The position numbers were made by a program, and so were the translations under genes. A stretch of 8,821 bases of DNA, from assembly GCA_016282555.1 (NCBI GenBank), contig JAEEKU010000119.1, positions 1 through 8,821 of the forward strand, given 5' to 3'. Origin of the DNA: Methanomassiliicoccaceae archaeon. GTDB lineage: Archaea > Thermoplasmatota > Thermoplasmata > Methanomassiliicoccales > Methanomethylophilaceae. The notes under the pieces were generated by a model. The model saw only the letters and a list, made by a program, of their open reading frames with translations. It had not been told where the DNA came from and did no database searches. This document shows positions 1-6,150 of the stretch, one piece after another (the stretch's first letter is position 1; each line of letters starts with the position of its first letter).

Positions 1-1313
1 ACAGCGATCCTGCCGGCATCGCTGTCGCCCGACAGGTTGCCGTCGGCCGCGACGTAGATCAGTTTCACGCCGGGATGCAGAATTTCAATCTCTTCGATCA
101 CTCTGTTTATGTCGTCGCCGATCATTCCGGACACGCATGTGGTGATGATCATCACGGTCCCGCTTCCTTCGTTAATCCTTTCGAGAATGGTTCTTTTGAG
201 AGCGTCTCTGCCGCCGAATATGGAATCGCCGTCGGTCATATCGGTGCACCAGATGTTGTTGCGGAGGATCGCTCCGGGTCTGATACTTTCGGCCATTTCC
301 GAGAGATAATGATTGTCCTGGGTATGGGACATGACGTAGCCGCAGGCCGCCGGGCCGTGAACGATTATCGGCAGATCCGTGACTCTCCCGGCCTGGTAAA
401 CCGCCCCTCTGGAAGCGCACGAGGATATTCCGTTCTGTCGAGGCGGGCTGAAACATTTTCTGGTTTTTTCCGCCGCTGCGGATACCGATTTTCCGAATAT
501 GAGCTGTTCCAGATCCCCGTCCTCCAGCGGTCTGGGGAGATAGAGTTTCTTTTCTCCGGAAATCAGCCCCTCGATATCCCGGGCCAAATCTCTGAACCTT
601 TCCGCGCAGTCCGAATCGGGGAACAGTTCGCAAAGCGTGCGTCCTTCAGCCTCCGCTTTCTGGAACAGTCCGTCTCTCGGTATAGAAGCGATCACAGGAA
701 CGCCGACCGCCTCCGCGAATCTGGAAACCGTTTCCTTTTCGTCGACGATGCCGCGCTCGTTGAGTATTATTCCCCCGGCGCGGGGCTTCGTTCCGAAATT
801 CAGCATTCCTTTGAATATGTTGTTGGCGGCGTATATTGCCATATATTCTCCGGATGTGACGACGTACACTGCATCGGTGTGTTCCTGGCGCATCGGCACG
901 GCGAAACCTCCGCATACAACGTCGCCGAGGACGTCGTAAACCGTAAAATCCGTATCGACGTCATCGATTCCCAGTTTTCCGAGCACGTCGAACGTCGTCA
1001 GTATCCCGCGTCCGGCGCATCCGATTCCGGGGCGGGGCCCTCCCGCCTCAACGCACAATACGCCGTTGGAGCCGCTGAGCAGCACGTCTCCGATTTTCCT
1101 TTCCGCCGGAGGTTTGTCTTTGATGTAGTCCAGAACCGTGGTCTGGGATGAATTGCCTAAGAGCAGTTTGGTAGAATCGTGCTTGGGATCGCAGCCCATC
1201 TGCAGCACGCGGTACCCTATGCCGGAAAGAGCATACGAAATATTCGCGGAAACAGTTGATTTGCCTATCCCGCCTTTGCCGTAGACAGCAATTTTCTTTC
1301 CGTTTTCCGACAT
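1..1313 (-). CDS. Nitrogenase-like fusion: NifH-type iron protein joined to NifD/NifE-type component 1 (partial, C-terminus off window)
   Basis: Read on the minus strand from ATG 1313-1311, the frame stays open for 437 codons to the left edge. Residues 1-275 are a complete NifH-type electron-donating ATPase: P-loop GKGGIGKST (12-20), GCDPKHDST (40-48), Cys99 in GIGCAGRG and Cys134 in DVVCGGF. The two cysteines are 35 residues apart, as in classical NifH where they hold the shared 4Fe-4S cluster. After a short linker (about 275-286), residues 287-437 resemble the start of component 1: Cys299, HGPAAC with Cys324, CTDMTDGDSIFGG (356-368) and TTCVSGMIGDDI with Cys393. Cys299/324/393 match the three P-cluster-type ligands of NifD/NifE in order and spacing. 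In nitrogenases and their relatives (NflH/D, CfbC/D, BchL/NB) the two components are normally separate proteins. The start is chosen because NifH homology begins there and a TATA box lies about 25 nt upstream; there is no Shine-Dalgarno site. The substrate is unknown. The residues that would bind an active-site cofactor lie outside the window. Confidence 0.88.
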   Translation of the reverse strand, partial: MSENGKKIAVYGKGGIGKSTVSANISYALSGIGYRVLQMGCDPKHDSTKLLLGNSSQTTVLDYIKDKPPAERKIGDVLLSGSNGVLCVEAGGPRPGIGCAGRGILTTFDVLGKLGIDDVDTDFTVYDVLGDVVCGGFAVPMRQEHTDAVYVVTSGEYMAIYAANNIFKGMLNFGTKPRAGGIILNERGIVDEKETVSRFAEAVGVPVIASIPRDGLFQKAEAEGRTLCELFPDSDCAERFRDLARDIEGLISGEKKLYLPRPLEDGDLEQLIFGKSVSAAAEKTRKCFSPPRQNGISSCASRGAVYQAGRVTDLPIIVHGPAACGYVMSHTQDNHYLSEMAESIRPGAILRNNIWCTDMTDGDSIFGGRDALKRTILERINEGSGTVMIITTCVSGMIGDDINRVIEEIEILHPGVKLIYVAADGNLSGDSDAGRIA

Positions 1314-1332
1314 CGGAGTTAGACATATCATC

Positions 1333-1345
1333 CAATTATATAATA
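1333..1345 (-). promoter_or_regulatory. TATA-box promoter of the NifH-NifD-like gene (leaderless)
   Basis: On the minus strand the 9-mer TATTATATA occupies 1345-1337. Its last base is 24 nt before the ATG at 1313, the archaeal TATA-to-start spacing that puts transcription start at or next to the start codon. No Shine-Dalgarno-like sequence precedes the ATG, so the mRNA is probably leaderless. The AT-rich block 1334-1351 could also serve as a TATA element on the plus strand. Confidence 0.6.
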
Positions 1346-1351
1346 TTTAAA

Positions 1352-1616
1352 GAGCAGGCGGATCCAGATTCTTGGCGGCTGTTGTCCGAAACCGGTTTTC
1401 CAGGATGCCGGGTATCAGACGTAACGTGTATTATGCCGGTTGTTTTCGGTATGTATCCTTATTCCCGTCCGTATTACGGGCTGTTTTTCCGGTTTTCCGC
1501 GATTCGATCAAGTCCGGACGCGGTCCGTCCGGAGCCTTTGTCCGAATTTCCGTTATTTGTATGATCTCCGTCCAGTTCTGATTTGTACGATTCAGATGTC
1601 CGCAAAAGATACAGTT
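1352..1616. other. Non-coding divergent spacer with two strong hairpins
   Basis: No convincing gene lies here; the plus-strand open frames begin at non-ATG codons and resemble nothing I know. Two structures stand out. One is CCCGT (1464-1468) paired with ACGGG (1476-1480), followed after 3 nt by five T. The other is a perfect 8-bp GC-rich inverted repeat, TCCGGACG (1513-1520) and CGTCCGGA (1526-1533), with a 5-nt loop. A 10-mer CCGGTTTTCC occurs twice (1392-1401 and 1489-1498). A small structured RNA reading rightward from the AT-rich block near 1340 is possible but unproven. Confidence 0.4.
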
Positions 1617-1639
1617 GGTGTCTCAATGCAGACAACACC
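1617..1639. promoter_or_regulatory. Candidate operator upstream of the arg operon
   Basis: An inverted repeat abuts the argC TATA box: TGTCT (1619-1623), 6-nt spacer, AGACA (1630-1634). Its outer arms GGTG (1617-1620) and CACC (1636-1639) also pair if two bases are looped out. A regulator bound here would sit where TBP and TFB assemble. The same half-site occurs as an inverted repeat upstream of the ACT-domain gene. Function is inferred from position and symmetry only. Confidence 0.35.
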
Positions 1640-1647
1640 TTTATAGA
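1640..1647 (+). promoter_or_regulatory. TATA box of the argCJBD operon
   Basis: TTTATAGA lies 47 nt upstream of the argC ATG, predicting a transcript start near 1668-1672 and a leader of about 25 nt. The leader carries a GGGGGA Shine-Dalgarno-like site at 1681-1686, 8 nt before the ATG. Unlike the nifH-like and ACT genes, this operon therefore appears to be translated from a leadered mRNA. A GTCCC at 1666-1670 could pair with GGGAC at 1683-1687 over this site, but whether GTCCC is transcribed depends on the exact start. Confidence 0.5.
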
Positions 1648-1694
1648 CTAAACCGGCTTCGCGATGTCCCGTTGAAAACCGGGGGACGGAAAGT

Positions 1695-2708
1695 ATGAAA
1701 GCAGGAATAATCGGCGGAACTGGATACACGGGCGGGGAGCTCGCCCGCATTCTCTGTACGCATCCCGACGTGGAAATAGCGGCTATGACGTCCCGTCAGA
1801 GCGCCGGACGCAAAGTGAAAGAAGTCCATCCTTATCTCGGAGGTTATCTGGATCTCGAGTTTTCCGAGCGCATAACCGGGAAAGAGGATCTGGATCTGGT
1901 ATTCGTCGCCACTCCCCACGGGGTCGCGATGAAGGAGGTTCCCGGGCTTCTGGAAAACGGCGTGAAAGCCATCGATCTCTCCGGGGATTACCGGCTCAAA
2001 GACACCGCCGTCTACGAGAAATGGTACGGACACGTGCACACGGACACAGACAATCTGGAAAAGGCGGTGTACGGGCTTCCCGAGTTTTTCCGCAGCGAAA
2101 TAAAGGGCGCGGATCTCGTCGCCAATCCCGGATGTTATGCTACGTCCGCGATTCTCGCCTGCGGGCCTCTTCTCAAATCGGGTCTCGCCGGAGGAGACAT
2201 AATAATCGACGCCAAATCGGGAACGTCCGGCGCGGGAATGGTCCCCTCGGACCGCACCCACCATCCGTTCTGCGGGGAATCGGTGATCCCGTACAGCGTG
2301 GGAAAGCACCGCCACACCCCGGAGATTGAGATGGCCGTGAGCCGCTTCGCCGGAAAGAAGGCGGAAGTGACGTTCGTCCCGAATCTCGTTCCGATAGTCC
2401 GCGGCATAATCTCCTCGTGCTACTTCAGTCTCGGGAAGGACGCGGATCAGGAAAAAATCGATTCCGTTTACATGAAACAGTACGGAAACGAACCGTTCGT
2501 CCACTACACAGACAATCCTTCCCTGCGCGCAACCATCGCATCCAACCACGCGCAGGTATCAGTTAAAACCGTCGGAGACAAGGCAGTAGCCTTCGGGGTT
2601 CTGGACAATCTTGTCAAAGGCGCTTCGGGGCAGGCGGTTCAGTGCATGAACCTTATGCTCGGTCTTAAAGAAACAGCCGGTCTGGACTATCCGGGGCTGG
2701 GGGTATGA
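1695..2708 (+). CDS. argC: N-acetyl-gamma-glutamyl-phosphate reductase
   Basis: A 337-residue cytosolic enzyme that reduces N-acetylglutamyl-5-phosphate to the semialdehyde with NADPH, the step after ArgB in arginine biosynthesis. The N-terminus carries the Rossmann motif GGTGYTGGEL (7-16). The catalytic cysteine is Cys147 in NPGCYAT. DAKSGTSGAG (172-181) and the GKHRHTPEI segment (203-211), with the family's conserved histidine, follow. Length is normal for the single-domain type. The start has a GGGGGA site 8 nt upstream and begins directly with the conserved beta-strand, so no earlier start is needed. It is the first gene of the operon. Its stop is 3 nt before argJ, which suggests translational coupling. 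The paralogue LysY is an alternative, but the argJ neighbour and absence of lysW favour ArgC. Confidence 0.95.
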   Translation: MKAGIIGGTGYTGGELARILCTHPDVEIAAMTSRQSAGRKVKEVHPYLGGYLDLEFSERITGKEDLDLVFVATPHGVAMKEVPGLLENGVKAIDLSGDYRLKDTAVYEKWYGHVHTDTDNLEKAVYGLPEFFRSEIKGADLVANPGCYATSAILACGPLLKSGLAGGDIIIDAKSGTSGAGMVPSDRTHHPFCGESVIPYSVGKHRHTPEIEMAVSRFAGKKAEVTFVPNLVPIVRGIISSCYFSLGKDADQEKIDSVYMKQYGNEPFVHYTDNPSLRATIASNHAQVSVKTVGDKAVAFGVLDNLVKGASGQAVQCMNLMLGLKETAGLDYPGLGV

Positions 2709-2711
2709 AAA

Positions 2712-3938
2712 ATGACTGAAATTATAGACGGCGGCGTAACGACCCCCCAGGGGTTCAAAGCCGCGGGCGTGCACAGCGGAGTGAAATACCGCTCTCTGGA
2801 TCTCGGACTGCTTTATTCGGAGGTTCCCGCCGAGGCTTTCGCGGGATATACCAGCAACGAAGTCAAAGCGGCGCCGGTCCAGGTTATGATGAGAGAGAAT
2901 TCCGAATACCTTTCCGCGGTCGTAGTGAACAGCGGAAACGCCAACGCCCTCACCGGCCGCCGCGGAATCGAAGACGCGATATCGATGAAACAGGCGGTAG
3001 CTACCGAGCTCAGCCTGGATCCGGTACAGGTGGGGGTGATGTCCACCGGCCTCATCGGGCGCTTCATGGATATGCACAAAATCCGCTACGGGATATCCCG
3101 CGCGGCGAAGGAGCTGGGTTCCGGGCGCGAGGCCGACGCGGCGATCGCGGAGGCGATAATGACCACCGACACCATAAAGAAGGAGTGCGCAGCGAGAGTC
3201 CGTCTGGGCGACGGCACGCTGGTTTACATCGGAGCCATTTCCAAAGGAAGCGGGATGATCTCGCCCCACATGAAGGTCCTTCACGGAACCACGCTCTCCC
3301 TGATCACCACCGACGCGGTCCTCTCTCCGGCTTTCAAGAGCAAATGGCAGGCTATCCTGGACGACAGCATGAACATGGTGTCCGTGGACGGAGACCAGTC
3401 CACCAACGATACCTGCATCCTGCTCGCGAACGGCATGTCCAACGGAAAGTGCGCGGACGACGATCCGGAGTTCGAGAGCGCCTTGCGCGAAGTGATGACC
3501 AGAATCGCCCGCACCATAGCTATGGACGGGGAGGGAGCGACCAAACTGATAGAGGTCCAGGTCACCGGGGCGGAGACCAAGGAGGACGCCCGCAAAGTCG
3601 CTAAAACGATAATAGACTCCCCTCTCGTGAAGTCGGCCATATTCGGATCCGACCCGAACTACGGGCGCATCATGATGGCCGTCGGAAACAGCGGAGCCAG
3701 ATTCAGCATGGAGGACGTACGCCTGATAATCAAGGGCGGCGATATGGAGGTCCCCATTCTGGATTCTGGATCGCCCATCTTCCAGGAGGAGAGGGCGGTG
3801 GAGGTGGTCCGCATGGCCATGGACAACAAGGAGGTCACGATCGCCGTGGATCTCGGAGTCGGCAGCGAAGAGGCCGTGGCGTGGGGATGCGATCTGACGT
3901 ACGATTACGTCCGCATCAACGCCGAATATTCCACATGA
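2712..3938 (+). CDS. argJ: Ornithine acetyltransferase / N-acetylglutamate synthase
   Basis: A 408-residue Ntn-type enzyme that transfers the acetyl group of N-acetylornithine to glutamate, so acetyl groups cycle through the pathway; some members also use acetyl-CoA. Landmarks in order: VVNSGNANA (71-79), the oxyanion-hole pair Thr112-Gly113 in STGLIGR, KGSGMISPHM (178-187), DGDQSTND (226-233), DGEGATK (272-278), SDPNYGR (313-319) and the C-terminal NAEYST. ArgJ precursors cut themselves before a catalytic threonine in a segment usually written PNMATML. Here it reads PHM-KVLH-GTTL, so the likely nucleophile is Thr193, preceded by Gly192 rather than Ala and by four extra residues. Downstream TTDA (199-202) is intact. 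The ATG follows argC by 3 nt, with GGGGGT (2699-2704) inside the argC end as a likely ribosome site. Length is normal. Whether it is mono- or bifunctional cannot be read from the sequence. Confidence 0.95.
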   Translation: MTEIIDGGVTTPQGFKAAGVHSGVKYRSLDLGLLYSEVPAEAFAGYTSNEVKAAPVQVMMRENSEYLSAVVVNSGNANALTGRRGIEDAISMKQAVATELSLDPVQVGVMSTGLIGRFMDMHKIRYGISRAAKELGSGREADAAIAEAIMTTDTIKKECAARVRLGDGTLVYIGAISKGSGMISPHMKVLHGTTLSLITTDAVLSPAFKSKWQAILDDSMNMVSVDGDQSTNDTCILLANGMSNGKCADDDPEFESALREVMTRIARTIAMDGEGATKLIEVQVTGAETKEDARKVAKTIIDSPLVKSAIFGSDPNYGRIMMAVGNSGARFSMEDVRLIIKGGDMEVPILDSGSPIFQEERAVEVVRMAMDNKEVTIAVDLGVGSEEAVAWGCDLTYDYVRINAEYST

Positions 3939-3940
3939 GG
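3937..3940 (+). promoter_or_regulatory. Ribosome binding site of argB overlapping the argJ stop
   Basis: GAGG overlaps the argJ TGA stop (3936-3938) and lies 7 nt before the argB ATG, supporting that start and coupling of argB translation to argJ termination. Confidence 0.5.
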
Positions 3941-3947
3941 CCGGCGC

Positions 3948-4775
3948 ATGAACTATTCCGGCAAATTATACGTGGTAAAAGTCGGCGGAAACGTGGTCAG
4001 AGCCGAAAAGGACATTCTGCGCGTGTGCAGAGGGATAAACAAACTCCTGCAGAAAGACGCCAGAGTGATCCTCGTTCACGGCGGAGGCCCGCTGATCTCC
4101 GAGGAGATGAAGAAGAGAGGCCTGGAGCCGGTTATGATAGCCGGCGTCAGATACACCGACAAGAAGGCTCTGGCGGTCGCCGAGGAAGTGCTCAGAGAGA
4201 TCAATTCCCGCATAGTGAACGGCTTCAACAGCATGGAAAACAAAGCCGCGTCGGTATCGGCGGTCACGGTTCCCGGATACGAATGCACCCTGTGCGTGAA
4301 GAAGCAGGCTCTGAAATTCTACCGGGAGGGAAAAGCCGTCGAGGCGGATCCGGGTCTCGTGGGGGAAGTGTCGGATACGGATTCGGCGTACCTGCTGAAT
4401 CTTATCGGCAAGGGTCTGGTTCCGGTGATATATCCCATAGGCAAAGACCCGTCGGGAGTGCGCCTGAACGTAAACGCCGATACCATGGCGTCCGGAATAG
4501 CCGTCGGGACCAGATGCTCCGAGATGCTCGCCGTCACGGACGTCCCGGGGATACTGGCCGATGTCAGCGATCCCGGGTCGGTGATAAAATCCGTCACGAC
4601 GGAGGAGGCTATGGAGCTGATCAGAAACGGAACGGTATCCGGAGGGATGATTCCGAAGGTGGAGTCCTGCATCAGAGCCGTGGAGGCCGGGGTTCCGGCG
4701 GTCCGCATGATAAGCGGCAAGGATATGGGATACCTGAAGACGCTGTCCTCCAACGGAACCCTCATAACGAGATAA
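3948..4775 (+). CDS. argB: N-acetylglutamate kinase (divergent)
   Basis: A 275-residue amino-acid-kinase-family protein that phosphorylates N-acetylglutamate, usually the arginine-sensitive step. Visible residues: Lys11 in VKVGGN, HGGGP (44-48), Arg68 in GVRYTD, LNVNAD with Asn174 and Asp178, TDVPG (197-201) and Lys237 in GGMIPK. By alignment these match E. coli Lys8, Arg66, Asn158, Asp162 and Lys217. The middle is unusual. The common NK-x-LV and GLSG-x-D stretches are replaced by NSRIV (86-90) and a segment around 97-118 that contains a CxxC (Cys113, Cys116). The protein lacks the N-terminal helix of arginine-inhibited hexameric ArgB, so feedback sensitivity cannot be inferred. LysZ (LysW-aminoadipate kinase) is the main alternative. 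Sitting between argJ and argD with no lysW argues for ArgB. Confidence 0.88.
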   Translation: MNYSGKLYVVKVGGNVVRAEKDILRVCRGINKLLQKDARVILVHGGGPLISEEMKKRGLEPVMIAGVRYTDKKALAVAEEVLREINSRIVNGFNSMENKAASVSAVTVPGYECTLCVKKQALKFYREGKAVEADPGLVGEVSDTDSAYLLNLIGKGLVPVIYPIGKDPSGVRLNVNADTMASGIAVGTRCSEMLAVTDVPGILADVSDPGSVIKSVTTEEAMELIRNGTVSGGMIPKVESCIRAVEAGVPAVRMISGKDMGYLKTLSSNGTLITR

Positions 4776-4788
4776 GACAGAAGTCAGA

Positions 4789-4794
4789 GTGATC
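4789..4794 (+). promoter_or_regulatory. Ribosome binding site of argD
   Basis: GTGATC matches the start of the archaeal anti-Shine-Dalgarno complement (GGTGATC) and ends 2 nt before the argD ATG. The pairing register is displaced toward the start but supports this ATG. It lies in the 21-nt argB-argD gap. Confidence 0.4.
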
Positions 4795-4796
4795 AT

Positions 4797-5969
4797 ATGG
4801 AAATCAAGGACATTAAAGAGAAATCGTCGAAATATCTGTTTCAGAATTACGGGCGCGCGGATCTCGCGTTCGAAAGCGGAGAGGGATGCATCCTTCACGG
4901 CTACGACGGCAAGGATTATCTCGATCTGGTGGCGGGCATCGCCGTCAACGCGCTGGGATACGCCCACCCGGACTGGGTATCCGCCGTCCAGAAGCAGGCA
5001 GCCAGAGCGGCGCACATCTCCAACCTGTATCTGATTAAGGAGCAGGCCGATCTGGCGGAGAAGATCGCTTCCGTGACCCCGGGAGAGCTGAACCGCACGC
5101 TCTTCGTCAACAGCGGAGCGGAGGCCAACGAAGCCGCGCTCAAAACGGCCGTGCGCTATACCGGGCGCGGGAAGATCCTTTCGGCTCTGGACGGGTTCCA
5201 CGGCAGAACCTCCGCCTCTCTAGGAGCGACGGGACAGGAGAAGTACAGAAAGAGCTTCGAGCCCCTCATCAGCGATTCGTACGGGTATTTCGAGTTCGGC
5301 AACTGCGAGCAGGTGAAGTCCATGGTCGGAAAGGATACCGCAGCCGTTCTGGTGGAGCCCGTGCAGGGCGAGAGCGGCGTCCGCATCGCATCGGCGGAAT
5401 TCTTCAGAACCGTCCGCGACGTCTGCAGCGACAACGGGGCGCTGATGATCTGCGACGAGGTGCAGACCGGGCTGGGACGCACCGGACAGTGGTACGGGAT
5501 CGAAAACTACGGCGTGGTGCCTGACATGATTACCATGGCCAAAGCGCTGGGCGGGGGGCTTCCCGTAGGCGCTCTGTCGTCTACCGACGAAATCTCTTCG
5601 GTGATGGTTCCGGGAACCCACGGAACAACGTTCGGAGGGAATCCCATGGTATGCGCCGCCGGATGCGCGGTGATCGACGTGATGAAGCGCGACGGGCTGA
5701 TAGAGCATTCCCGCGAAACCGGCGCGAAGTGGATCCGGGATCTGAAGATGATCGATTCTCCGGACATCAGAGAGATCCGCGGCCTGGGGCTGATGATCGG
5801 AATCGAGATGAACTCTTCTGAGAACGCTCTGCGCATCCAGAAATACTGCCGCGACAACGGGGTGCTGATCAACGTCTGCCACGGAAGCACTCTGCGTCTG
5901 ATACCTCCTCTCATCCTTACGGACGCGCAGAAGGATACTTTCACGGCTCTCCTGAAAGAGTGCCTCTGA
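4797..5969 (+). CDS. argD: Acetylornithine aminotransferase (class III, PLP-dependent)
   Basis: A 390-residue cytosolic enzyme that converts N-acetylglutamate semialdehyde to N-acetylornithine using glutamate as amino donor. Family features in order: LDLVAGIAVNALGYAHP (42-58), NSGAEANEAALK (105-116) for phosphate binding, GFHGRT (133-138), CDEVQTGLGRTG (219-230) with Asp220 contacting the PLP ring, MAKALGGGLPVGA with Lys249 as the Schiff-base lysine, and HGTTFGGNP (275-283). The C-terminal GSTLRLIPPL (363-372) carries the conserved arginine that binds substrate carboxylate. Length is typical. It is the last gene of the operon, 21 nt after argB and directly ahead of a terminator. The LysJ and ornithine-aminotransferase relatives share these motifs; the assignment to ArgD rests mostly on the operon. 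Confidence 0.94.
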   Translation: MEIKDIKEKSSKYLFQNYGRADLAFESGEGCILHGYDGKDYLDLVAGIAVNALGYAHPDWVSAVQKQAARAAHISNLYLIKEQADLAEKIASVTPGELNRTLFVNSGAEANEAALKTAVRYTGRGKILSALDGFHGRTSASLGATGQEKYRKSFEPLISDSYGYFEFGNCEQVKSMVGKDTAAVLVEPVQGESGVRIASAEFFRTVRDVCSDNGALMICDEVQTGLGRTGQWYGIENYGVVPDMITMAKALGGGLPVGALSSTDEISSVMVPGTHGTTFGGNPMVCAAGCAVIDVMKRDGLIEHSRETGAKWIRDLKMIDSPDIREIRGLGLMIGIEMNSSENALRIQKYCRDNGVLINVCHGSTLRLIPPLILTDAQKDTFTALLKECL

Positions 5970-5981
5970 TCAAACTTTCGG

Positions 5982-6005
5982 CGGGAGCCCGTCTCCCGTT
6001 TTTTT
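5982..6005 (+). terminator. Hairpin/T-run terminator of the arg operon
   Basis: A perfect 6-bp stem, CGGGAG (5982-5987) and CTCCCG (5993-5998), with loop CCCGT is followed immediately by seven T (5999-6005). It begins 12 nt after the argD stop. A T-run alone can terminate archaeal transcription, so the end of the operon mRNA here is well supported. Confidence 0.75.
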
Positions 6006-6062
6006 CATCCGCGAAGATGCGGGATCCGGCGGTATCCGGATAATGTGACAAAGTATCCCCTG

Positions 6063-6112
6063 TTCAGACAGATTCAATCCGAAATGAATCATAAAGGACG
6101 TATATGTCTGAA
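6063..6112. promoter_or_regulatory. Nested inverted repeats upstream of the ACT-domain gene
   Basis: Outer arms TTCAGACA (6063-6070) and TGTCTGAA (6105-6112) are perfect 8-bp complements. Directly inside the left arm, GATTCA (6071-6076) is complementary to TGAATC (6085-6090). The left 14 nt thus pair as one unit, with a 14-nt bulge on the right side. The block ends 7 nt before the TATA box at 6120, a position suited to an operator. The half-site AGACA/TGTCT also occurs upstream of argC. An RNA structure in the argD downstream region is the alternative, but the argD terminator lies before it. Confidence 0.4.
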
Positions 6113-6119
6113 ATACAAC

Positions 6120-6128
6120 TATTATATA
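6120..6128 (+). promoter_or_regulatory. TATA-box promoter of the ACT-domain gene (leaderless)
   Basis: TATTATATA, identical to the nifH-like promoter box, ends 23 nt before the ATG at 6151. No Shine-Dalgarno-like sequence lies in the intervening bases, so transcription probably starts at the A of the ATG. This spacing supports the chosen start. Confidence 0.65.
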
Positions 6129-6150
6129 CAGAAGACAACAATACTCGTTT

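Noticed and set aside
75..1151. 358-codon plus-strand open frame opposite the NifH-like gene
   Set aside because: It is the complement of a strongly conserved nitrogenase-like frame and its translation has no recognisable motif; long antisense frames arise here from codon bias.
1372..1581. Possible 69-residue protein in the divergent spacer
   Set aside because: It needs a TTG start, has no ribosome site, overlaps strong hairpins and has no recognisable composition or motif.
3966..5201. 411-codon minus-strand open frame across argB and argD
   Set aside because: It spans two clear enzymes and their gap on the other strand and resembles nothing; it is an antisense shadow.
3948..5969. Lysine (LysW-dependent) pathway genes instead of arginine genes
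   Set aside because: There is no lysW or lysX in the cluster, and argJ, which is specific to the acetyl-ornithine cycle, sits in the same operon.
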